Notes under the pieces: model-generated
The model's input: the letters and a program-made list of their open reading frames with translations, nothing else
Databases searched by the model: none
Told to the model about the DNA's origin: nothing
Position numbers and translations under genes: made by a program
Part shown: positions 5,939 to 11,088 of the stretch, piece after piece
How the letters are laid out: the number at the start of each line of letters is the position of its first letter
Position numbering within the stretch: position 1 is the first letter of the stretch
Assembly: GCA_030613045.1 (NCBI GenBank)
Contig: JAUWMS010000031.1
Coordinates: 1-11,088 of the forward strand
Length of the DNA stretch: 11,088 nucleotides
From: Candidatus Latescibacterota bacterium
GTDB taxonomy: Bacteria; Latescibacterota; 4484-107
Direction of reading: 5' to 3'

Positions 5939-6703
5939 TTATCCCTTAATCTGCTCGCCCGTACGCCCGAATCGCCGCTCGCGTCCCTGATAGCTCTCGA
6001 TGGCTTGATAGAGATGCTCCCGTCTGAAGTCCGGCCACAGCACGTCCGTCACGTAAATTTCGCTGTACGCGATCTGATAGAGCAAGAAGTTGCTCACCCG
6101 CATTTCCCCGGAGGTGCGGATAAATAGATCCGGATCGGGCAGTCCCGCGGTATAGAGATGATCGGAGATGCACGCTTCGGTGATTTGCTCCACAGTGAGT
6201 TCGCCGCGCTCGATCTCGGAGGCCATCCGGCGGCACGCATCCACGATCTCCGTGCGCCCTCCGTAGTTCAGCGCAAGATTCAGGATCAGCCCGCTATTCC
6301 CTGCCGTGCGCTCGACGGCATATCGCAACGCCTCCCGGCTGATTTTCGGAAGCTCCTCGGTTCTCCCCACGGTGATCATCCGCACGTTGTTCTCCATCAA
6401 CTCCGGCAACTCCTCGCGCGCGGCATCCCGAAGAATCCGCATCAAAGCCAGCACCTCTCCCCACGGACGATTTCGATTCTCCACCGAGAAGGCATAGAGC
6501 GTCAACACCTCGATGCCCAATTGGCCGCTCGCCTCCACCACGTCCCGCACGGACGTCAAGCCTGCGCGATGGCCCTCGCTCCGATCCAAGCCTCGGTTCT
6601 GCGCCCACCGACCATTTCCGTCCATGATGATGGCGATGTGCCTCGGTAGATTCCCTTTTGCCCGAAGCCGGTTCTGAATGGTCTGATCCGCTTCCCGATC
6701 CAA
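5939..6703 (-). CDS. uppS: Undecaprenyl (cis-prenyl) diphosphate synthase
   Basis: 254 residues. It adds IPP units to FPP in the cis configuration to make the lipid carrier for peptidoglycan and other envelope polymers. Family motifs in order: HIAIIMDGNGRWA (22-34, catalytic Asp 28), EGHRAG (43-48), LYAFSVEN (69-76), LNLALNYGGRTEI, then DPDLFIRTSGEMRVSNFLLYQ and AYSEIYVTDVLWPDF. One position is odd: the usual S-x-EN-W-x-RP reads ENRNRP, with Arg 77 (CGA codon) at the place of E. coli Trp75. The start is TTG at 6703 with AGGAG 8 bases upstream. It is the first gene of the uppS-cdsA-dxr-rseP cluster; frr and pyrH, often upstream elsewhere, are absent, and thrC lies 253 bases upstream instead. 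Confidence 0.95.
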   Translation of the reverse strand: MDREADQTIQNRLRAKGNLPRHIAIIMDGNGRWAQNRGLDRSEGHRAGLTSVRDVVEASGQLGIEVLTLYAFSVENRNRPWGEVLALMRILRDAAREELPELMENNVRMITVGRTEELPKISREALRYAVERTAGNSGLILNLALNYGGRTEIVDACRRMASEIERGELTVEQITEACISDHLYTAGLPDPDLFIRTSGEMRVSNFLLYQIAYSEIYVTDVLWPDFRREHLYQAIESYQGRERRFGRTGEQIKG

Positions 6704-6774
6704 TCCGATTTCTCCTTTTCTTGATTAAAAATCTTTCACCGCAGAGATCGCAGAGACCGCTGAGAACACCCTCA

Positions 6775-6853
6775 TTCACCACGGAACCCCACGGAATAAC
6801 ACAGAAAAACGAACCGATGTTTTCTGTGTGCTTTCGTGAAATTCTGTGGTAAC
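6775..6853. repeat. Long imperfect inverted repeat in the thrC-uppS spacer
   Basis: Arms 6775-6808 and 6820-6853 (34 bases each) match at about 25 positions. The innermost 10 bases, ACACAGAAAA and TTTTCTGTGT, pair perfectly around an 11-base loop. It belongs in style to the 'CCACGGAATTTCACGGAA' intergenic repeats seen in many environmental genomes. The neighbouring 6737-6768 holds a CGCAGAGA-type repeat. On the minus strand it lies 72 bases before the uppS start and could affect its leader or end thrC transcripts. Confidence 0.6.
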
Positions 6854-6929
6854 TTTTGAAAACCAAAAATACGCATTCGAGGGAGCAAAGTCAAGCACTT
6901 TGCGTCCGGGCGTCCCGAAAACTCCAAAA

Positions 6930-6954
6930 GGCGATCACAAGGATCGCCCCTACG
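6930..6954 (-). repeat. Third copy of the GTAGGGGCGA hairpin repeat, 2 bases after the thrC stop
   Basis: Read on the minus strand: CGTAGGGGCGATC, CTTGT loop, GATCGCC, a 7-bp perfect stem. The loop is the same as in the copy at 572-596, while the inner stem bases differ on both sides (GAAT/ATTC there, GATC/GATC here). Its position right after the stop codon suits transcript protection or termination, but no U-tract follows. Confidence 0.75.
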
Positions 6955-6956
6955 TC

Positions 6957-8252
6957 TTAGCCCAATCCCAGTGCTTGCTCCACCGCTTCCAACGATGCGC
7001 CTAAATGGATAGGCTGATTCCCGTAACGCGATTTGGGATCGCTGTGATAATCCACCGCGGCCCGCGAAAATTTTCCACCGTGCGCGGTGATCACCACCAC
7101 CACGGTCTCCTTGGCTCCGATGATGCTCTTTTCCCGAAGCTTCCTCAATCCCGCGGCCGCAACGCCTCCCTGAGGGCAGACGTAGATCCCGGAGGCATCC
7201 ACCTTCGCCTTCGCGTCCAACAACTCCTCCTCCGAGACCTCTTCCACTACGCCGTCCGACCGCCTCAGTTCCCGGATCGCTTTGTCCCGCGACACCGGAT
7301 CGCCGATCCAGATCGCGCTGGCCACGCTGGGTTTGGGGACCACTGGCTCGAATTGCTCGAATCCGGTCAGATAGGAAAGATACATGGGATTCGCCGACTC
7401 GCTCTGAATCGCCGCCAATCTCGGAAGACGCTCGATGATCCCCAATTCCTTCATCTCCCACAAGCCTTTGCCTATGGCGGAGAGATTCCCGGCATTCCCC
7501 ATCGGCACCACGATCCAGTCCGGGGCTTCCCAGTGCAACTGCTGGACGATCTCGAACGCGATGGCTTTCTGACCCTCGATGCGGCTGCTGTTTTTTGAAT
7601 TGGCGAGATAAATCGGATGCTTTTCCGTAAGCTCCTGGATGATCCGCATGCACCCATCGAAGTCCGTGTCCAACTCAATGGTGACCGCGCCGCTGGAAAT
7701 GGGCTGGGAAAGCTGCTCGAAGGAGATCTTGCCCTTGGGCAAAAGCACCATGCTTTTCAAGCCTTTGGAGGATAATTGAGCCGCATACGCCGCCATCGCC
7801 GCGGAAGTGTCTCCCGTGGAAGCGCACGCGATCCCTTTCACGTCCAGCCAGTTGGCCACGGATACCAATACCGTCATCCCGTAATCTTTGAACGACAACG
7901 TGGGACACATCCCCGAATGCTTGAAGAACAGCCGCTGCACCCCGAAGTGCTCCCGGAGCGGCGCGGTGGCCGGATAGAGCGGCGTGTTGCCTTCGTACAT
8001 GGACACGATCTGGTCCTCCGGCAGGAAGGGAATCACGAGTTCCTTGAAGCGCCAGACTCCGGAGCAGTACGGAAGATCGAGGAGACTCAGCCGGGAATCG
8101 AACAACGCGCGCCACGCCTGGCCGTCCCGGTCGAATTGCGAAAAATCGTGGACGTATTCCAGGAGCGTACCGCAGTCGCAGGTGTAGCGGATTTCCTCGA
8201 CGGGATACGCGCGGCCGCAGGTAATGCATTTTAATACGGAGGTGGTGGTCAT
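6957..8252 (-). CDS. thrC: Threonine synthase, plant-type, with N-terminal zinc-ribbon-like motif
   Basis: 431 residues from the ATG at 8252, with AAGGAAA 8 bases upstream. The PLP enzyme converts O-phosphohomoserine to threonine. The N terminus has C9-x2-C12 and C25-x-C27, a small metal-ribbon pattern. The PLP lysine lies in SFKDYGM (Lys about 122), followed by CASTGDTSAAMAAY for phosphate and PLP contacts. Several stretches (WRALFDSR, PYCSGVW, EGNTPL, TVLVSVANWL, DTDFDGCM, PIYLANSKNS, EGQKAIAFEI, DPVSRDKA, ITAHGGKF) closely follow the plant enzyme as I remember it rather than E. coli ThrC. The usual PTGSFKD reads PTLSFKD. A longer frame to 8420 would translate the hairpin and repeats and is rejected. 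It stands alone; hom and thrB are not in the window. The SAM activation known in plants cannot be judged here. Confidence 0.92.
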   Translation of the reverse strand: MTTTSVLKCITCGRAYPVEEIRYTCDCGTLLEYVHDFSQFDRDGQAWRALFDSRLSLLDLPYCSGVWRFKELVIPFLPEDQIVSMYEGNTPLYPATAPLREHFGVQRLFFKHSGMCPTLSFKDYGMTVLVSVANWLDVKGIACASTGDTSAAMAAYAAQLSSKGLKSMVLLPKGKISFEQLSQPISSGAVTIELDTDFDGCMRIIQELTEKHPIYLANSKNSSRIEGQKAIAFEIVQQLHWEAPDWIVVPMGNAGNLSAIGKGLWEMKELGIIERLPRLAAIQSESANPMYLSYLTGFEQFEPVVPKPSVASAIWIGDPVSRDKAIRELRRSDGVVEEVSEEELLDAKAKVDASGIYVCPQGGVAAAGLRKLREKSIIGAKETVVVVITAHGGKFSRAAVDYHSDPKSRYGNQPIHLGASLEAVEQALGLG

Positions 8253-8305
8253 GATGGGTTTCCTTATTCCTGTAGTTTCCGGATTTGTCTGCGGGAGACA
8301 ACTGA

Positions 8306-8365
8306 ATTTAGCGCCCTTTGGGCGGGCTGTCGTAAGTCTCTGATAATAAAAAAGAAGATCAAATT
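8306..8365. repeat. Copy B of the ~55-bp dispersed repeat, upstream of thrC
   Basis: Contains TAGCGCCCTT (8309-8318) and GTAAGTCTCTGA (8332-8343), plus weaker matches through TGGAA near 8362, parallel to 5069-5124. This copy also has a small GCGCCC-TTT-GGGCG hairpin (8311-8324) that copy A has lost, so it may be the better preserved one. Confidence 0.7.
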
Positions 8366-8392
8366 GGAAGGCAAGGTAATCGTTCACAATTA

Positions 8393-8428
8393 GTTGACAA
8401 GTACCACGATGTCGTGGCACTTGTCAAC
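8393..8428. repeat. Near-perfect hairpin matching the 5' end of the RAYT transposase gene
   Basis: Arms 8393-8409 and 8412-8428 (17 bases) pair with a single mismatch (8403/8418) around a 2-base TG centre. Bases 8408-8427 (GATGTCGTGGCACTTGTCAA) match the minus-strand sequence at 11088-11069, the start of the transposase gene, at 19 of 20 positions. It looks like a terminal or REP-type fragment of that element, lying in an ATTCACA-type array. Confidence 0.8.
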
Positions 8429-8433
8429 CAGTC

Positions 8434-8454
8434 ATTCACAATTCACAATTCACC
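8434..8454. repeat. 7-bp tandem array (ATTCACA x3)
   Basis: ATTCACA, ATTCACA, ATTCACC. A related GTTCACAATT string lies on the other side of the hairpin at 8382-8391, as if the hairpin had been inserted into a longer array. Confidence 0.75.
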
Positions 8455-8463
8455 ATTTGGAGC

Positions 8464-8597
8464 AGTCTCCCTCTACAGTGTTGTTGACTTTCGCAACGTC
8501 TTTTCCGTAAAGGATGTTCTCCGAGTTTCCGACAGCACCCTGGAAACGCCCGGCAGAAGGGACTCCTCAAATTTTAGCAACACTCAAGAGGGAGACT
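8464..8597. mobile_element. 134-bp element with 20-bp terminal inverted repeats (MITE-like or structured RNA)
   Basis: The left end 8464-8483 (AGTCTCCCTCTACAGTGTTG) and right end 8578-8597 are inverted copies with 18 of 20 matches, including AGTCTCCCTCT and GTGTTG on both sides. The interior has further structure: a 9-bp hairpin at 8497-8518 (with G-U pairs) and GTTTCC/GGAAAC (8525-8530 and 8542-8547). No convincing target-site duplication is visible and no transposase is encoded. A structured RNA closed by the long stem is the alternative reading. Confidence 0.6.
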
Positions 8598-8643
8598 ACC
8601 GGATCTCCAAAGACAGGGAAAATGCGCTCCTCCTTTTATTTCG

Positions 8644-10296
8644 TTAAGCCTCATTCCTCAGCACCTGCCCAACGATCTTGCCGTTATAGCATCCCGCTTC
8701 AACGACGGGTTCGCCATTGATCAACACGTAGTGGATCCCTTCCGGGGTCTGCCTCGGCGCTTCGTGGGTGGACCGATCCCGGATGGTTTCAAAGTCGAAA
8801 ATCACCAGATCCGCCCACGCGCCCTCCCGGAGAATTCCCCGTTCGGAGAGGCCGAGCCGCCGGGCGGGAAGGGCGGTCATGCGCCGGATGGCTTCCTCCA
8901 GAGTGAGCACGCGCTCCTCGCGGACATAACGTCTTAGGATGCGCGGATATGCTCCGTAGGCTCCGGGATGGGGCATCCCCCGACCGATCTCCCATGCGTC
9001 GCTGATAAAGATCCGATCCGGCTGGCGCATCAGGGCTTTCAGCGGAGCGTCGGTGGTACGATTTCCGGAGATGCCGAAAAGGAGTTGTGTCACGGCTCCG
9101 CCTTCCTGAATGACCAAATCCGATACCGCATCGAAGGGGGTTTTCCCGGTTCTCTCGGCGATCCGGGCGATGCTCTTCATCTCGTAAAATTTATTTTCCT
9201 CTAAGGATACAAAAGAGACGTAGATGTTGCTCCATCCGAAGTCCCGGACGATGTTCACGGGCCATCCGTCCTCTGTCCAGGGGGGCCAGTGCAGCGCCTG
9301 GTTTTCGATGTCGTGCCGGATCCGTCGTCGCGCGGACGGGTCCCTCAGGCGATCCAAGAGCGCGGGAATTCCACCGGACAAGGCCCACGAGGGATAGATG
9401 GCGGTCATGGTGGTGCACACGGACGTGTAGGGAAACATGTCCTGGGTGAGTTCGACGCCCTCTTTCCGAGCCTGTTCTTTCATCGCCCAAGTGGCCTCGA
9501 TCGCGGACCAGTCGCCTTTTCCGTGGATCTGCTCGTGGGAGTGATGGACCGGCACCTCCGCCTTCCGACCGACCTCGATGATCTCCGCGACGGACGCCGC
9601 AAGGGTCTCCGGTCCTCCGCCGCGCTGATGAAACGCGACGAAACCGCCCTGATCCCGGACCACCCTGCCGAGCCGAATCAGTTCGTCGGTAGAGGCGTAT
9701 TGGCCGGGGGGATAGATGAGGCCGAAGGAGAGGCCGAATGCTCCTTCCTCCATAGAGGTGGCGATGAGGCGCTCCATGTGTCGCAACTCGGCTTCGCAGG
9801 GAGGCCGATGGCCTAAACCCATCGCGGTAACCCGAACCGGACCATGGGGGACCATCGTTCCGATATTGGAACCTACGCCCTGTTGTTCCAATCGGTCGAG
9901 ATATTCCCCTATCGAGGCCCAGGCGCCCTGCAAGTGCTCCGGCGTGAGGAACTCGACCATCGTTTTGAGAATCGGCGCGGAAGAGACATCGTTCGGCGCC
10001 AGACCCATCCCGCAGTTCCCCACGATCTCGGTGGTAATGCCTTGCTGGATACGCGCGCTCAGCAATTCCCTTTGGTGCTCCGGATCGAGCGCAAAGACCA
10101 GATCCGAGTGGGTGTGCATATCTATGAAACCGGGGGAGACGATGAGGCCGTCGGCGTGGAGCACGTGCTCTGCGGCGTCCGGCTTGATGTGCCCGATGCG
10201 CGCGATCTTGCCCCGGTGGATGCCTATATCGGCCCGAAATCCGGGCCGGCCGGTTCCATCTATGAGATGGCCTTGTTGGATGAGGACGTCGTACAT
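8644..10296 (-). CDS. N-acyl-D-amino-acid deacylase family amidohydrolase
   Basis: 550 residues, metal-dependent TIM-barrel amidohydrolase of the D-aminoacylase type, which hydrolyses N-acyl-D-amino acids. Expected metal and catalytic residues fall at near-family spacing: GFIDMHTHSDL (His61, His63), IVGNCGMGLAP (Cys95), AFHQRGGG (His223, where the family usually has H-x-R-D/E), VHHSHEQ (His254) and ISDAW (Asp433). Other family marks are SFGLIYPPGQYASTDEL, DMFPYTS, and HPGAYGAYPRILRRYVREER near the C terminus, then the beta-sandwich closing with GxWADLVIFD. The start ATG at 10296 has GGGAAAG about 5 bases upstream. It is alone between two repeat-bearing spacers, with no transporter or racemase nearby, so the natural substrate (D-amino acid derivative, or another N-acyl compound or hydantoin-like substrate) is uncertain. 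The segment between Asp286 and Asp433 is longer than in the Alcaligenes enzyme as I recall it. Confidence 0.88.
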   Translation of the reverse strand: MYDVLIQQGHLIDGTGRPGFRADIGIHRGKIARIGHIKPDAAEHVLHADGLIVSPGFIDMHTHSDLVFALDPEHQRELLSARIQQGITTEIVGNCGMGLAPNDVSSAPILKTMVEFLTPEHLQGAWASIGEYLDRLEQQGVGSNIGTMVPHGPVRVTAMGLGHRPPCEAELRHMERLIATSMEEGAFGLSFGLIYPPGQYASTDELIRLGRVVRDQGGFVAFHQRGGGPETLAASVAEIIEVGRKAEVPVHHSHEQIHGKGDWSAIEATWAMKEQARKEGVELTQDMFPYTSVCTTMTAIYPSWALSGGIPALLDRLRDPSARRRIRHDIENQALHWPPWTEDGWPVNIVRDFGWSNIYVSFVSLEENKFYEMKSIARIAERTGKTPFDAVSDLVIQEGGAVTQLLFGISGNRTTDAPLKALMRQPDRIFISDAWEIGRGMPHPGAYGAYPRILRRYVREERVLTLEEAIRRMTALPARRLGLSERGILREGAWADLVIFDFETIRDRSTHEAPRQTPEGIHYVLINGEPVVEAGCYNGKIVGQVLRNEA

Positions 10297-10317
10297 AGTT
10301 CTTTCCCAAACATGGAG

Positions 10318-10378
10318 GCAATGTCAAATGCCAAAATCCAAATACCAAATCAAGCTCAAAATCCAAAGATCAAAAAAA
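10318..10378. repeat. Degenerate AAATACCAAA/AAATCCAAA repeat upstream of the deacylase gene
   Basis: Repeated short phrases (AATGCCAAAATCCAAATACCAAATC, then CAAAATCCAAAGATC) on the + strand. In type it matches the periodic low-complexity repeats in the other spacers. No function is apparent. Confidence 0.5.
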
Positions 10379-10487
10379 AGCGTATCCCTGACCTTAAACT
10401 CAGTTCCATCAGTTCCAAATGATGCTTTGATTTCGTTGGATTTTACTCAGCATGTTCATCGTTGGTGATTTCATAAATCTCCTCATA

Positions 10488-10521
10488 AACCTTCCGCAGG
10501 TTCCAAAACCTGCGGGAGGTT
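10488..10521. repeat. 15-bp hairpin just after the transposase stop (REP-like right end or terminator)
   Basis: AACCTTCCGCAGGTT (10488-10502), loop CCAA, AACCTGCGGGAGGTT (10507-10521): 15 paired bases including one G-U. It lies 6 bases beyond the transposase stop codon on the minus strand. No U-run follows, so a REP-type or element-end hairpin fits better than a simple intrinsic terminator. Confidence 0.75.
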
Positions 10522-10527
10522 GCTTTG

Positions 10528-11082
10528 CTATTCCAGCAAATACCTTTGGAGCTTCTCCTCTAATTCCCTTTCAAATTCATATTCCATCACGAATCTTTGA
10601 TAGTCTTCAGGTCGTGCAAAGTAAGACGAGATGAGCTCCGCATGCTTTAACCTCCCTTGTCGCATATCTATCCACTCCCTATAATTGGAATAAACCCAGT
10701 CCTCCGGGCGAGATACAAGTCCGGCCTTCACAGGATTCAAGTGAATATAACGACACAGGTGCAAAACATGCTCGTCTTTGTCCACAAGAACATGCTTGAA
10801 ACGACCCTCGAAAAGCGTTCCTTTGCGTCCAAGTTGTTTGTTCAAGGCCTGCACATACGCGTTGAAAACGACGTTAATAAACTTGGAGAGGCTCACTTCG
10901 CCATCCTGCCTCAGCAGCAAATGATAATGATTGGGCATCAGACAATAGGCTGTGACTGTAACAAGATAGGATTTCGCGTATTTCCCCAAGAGCCTCAAAC
11001 AATAGAGGAAGTTCTCCTCCGAGAAGAAAATGCTCTCACGATGCGCGCCCCGGTTGTAGATGTGGTAATTGACAAGTGCCAA
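10528..11082 (-). CDS. REP-associated tyrosine transposase (RAYT, Y1/HUH superfamily)
   Basis: 184 residues from a TTG at 11082. The frame stays open to the window edge, so the true start may lie further out. Family marks: NYHIYNRG and SIFFSEEN at the N terminus, then AYCLMPNHYHLLL with the HUH metal-binding pair (His52, His54), a helix with candidate nucleophile Tyr76 (VFNAYVQALNK), GTLFEGRFK, and HLCRYIHLNPVKAGLV followed by WVYSNYREW. These enzymes make single-strand cuts at hairpin ends in the IS200/IS605 manner and are linked to dispersal of REP hairpins. The 5' end shares 19 of 20 bases with the hairpin at 8393-8428, and a 15-bp hairpin follows the stop codon, so both element ends appear hairpin-marked. 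There is no sign of decay in the visible part. Confidence 0.9.
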   Translation of the reverse strand: MALVNYHIYNRGAHRESIFFSEENFLYCLRLLGKYAKSYLVTVTAYCLMPNHYHLLLRQDGEVSLSKFINVVFNAYVQALNKQLGRKGTLFEGRFKHVLVDKDEHVLHLCRYIHLNPVKAGLVSRPEDWVYSNYREWIDMRQGRLKHAELISSYFARPEDYQRFVMEYEFERELEEKLQRYLLE

Positions 11083-11088
11083 GACATC

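Larger units (their letters stand above)
8253..8643. other. Repeat-filled intergenic region between the deacylase and thrC
   Basis: This 391-base spacer has no credible gene. Reading upward it holds the thrC leader (8253-8305), repeat copy B (8306-8365), a short AT-rich stretch, the RAYT-related hairpin (8393-8428), the ATTCACA array (8434-8454), the 134-bp inverted-repeat element (8464-8597) and about 46 bases without visible structure. No threonine leader peptide or T-box was seen upstream of thrC. Confidence 0.7.

Noticed and set aside
6704..6956. A small gene in the thrC-uppS spacer
   Set aside because: Short frames there are built from the CGCAGAGA and CCACGGAA repeats, with no ribosome-binding site followed by a protein-like sequence.
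8253..8420. N-terminal extension of thrC up to 8420
   Set aside because: It would translate the RAYT-type hairpin and repeat copy B; the ATG at 8252 has a good Shine-Dalgarno and begins right before the Cys-ribbon.
8253..8643. Riboswitch, T-box or threonine attenuator upstream of thrC
   Set aside because: I found no T-box sequence, no Thr/Ile-rich leader peptide and no known riboswitch core; the structured parts are better explained as repeats.
8414..8647. Plus-strand 77-codon frame beginning Met-Ala-Leu-Val-Asn
   Set aside because: Only the first codons match the transposase, because they are part of the hairpin arm; the rest runs through repeats and the 134-bp element and is not protein-like.
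9191..10366. 391-codon minus-strand open frame over the deacylase
   Set aside because: Out-of-frame shadow of the deacylase; no recognisable motifs and a Pro/Arg/His-rich composition.

Overview
The window looks like chromosomal DNA from an uncultivated, GC-rich, Gram-negative-type bacterium. The GC content (high 50s percent by eye), the MEP-pathway gene dxr, an RseP-type protease, a lipoprotein signal, a URO-D-superfamily protein, a plant-type threonine synthase and intergenic spaces full of short repeats are all compatible with an environmental lineage such as Poribacteria, Omnitrophota, Planctomycetes-like or Hydrogenedentota-like bacteria. The phylum call is a low-confidence guess. No 16S or other decisive marker is present.

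Layout. Left edge, + strand: the 3' part of a URO-D-family gene (to 569), a paired-inverted REP-like hairpin element (571-635), then a small predicted lipoprotein (680-1033). The remaining genes are on the minus strand. Read right to left from 6703 to 1124 they form the conserved envelope-lipid cluster uppS, cdsA, dxr, rseP (undecaprenyl-PP synthesis, CDP-diacylglycerol synthesis, the first committed MEP step, intramembrane proteolysis). All four core genes start with GTG or TTG behind good Shine-Dalgarno sequences. The cluster is interrupted between uppS and cdsA by a roughly 1.3-kb accessory block: a hicB-hicA toxin-antitoxin pair, a solitary antitoxin-like gene with no toxin next to it, and an AT-rich two-helix membrane protein of unknown function.

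Further right, still on the minus strand, lie a threonine synthase that resembles the plant enzyme (6957-8252), a 390-bp spacer packed with repeats, an N-acyl-D-amino-acid deacylase-type amidohydrolase (8644-10296), another repeat-bearing spacer, and a REP-associated (Y1/HUH) transposase running to or past the right edge.

The strongest unexplained signals are in the spacers. (1) A near-perfect 17-bp-arm hairpin at 8393-8428 shares 19 of 20 bases with the 5' end of the transposase gene 2.6 kb away, which suggests a non-autonomous derivative of that element. (2) A second hairpin family, with stems that change while staying paired, occurs at 571-635 and 6930-6954, plus a degenerate copy inside the 3' end of the URO-D gene. 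(3) A 134-bp element with 20-bp terminal inverted repeats sits at 8464-8597. (4) A repeat of about 55 bp is present both upstream of thrC and upstream of the AT-rich membrane gene. (5) Several arrays of 7- or 8-bp units lie at operon junctions, and one has been read into the C terminus of dxr. I did not find a convincing new multi-gene system. The interesting content is a repeat/RAYT system and an accessory block embedded in an otherwise conserved operon.
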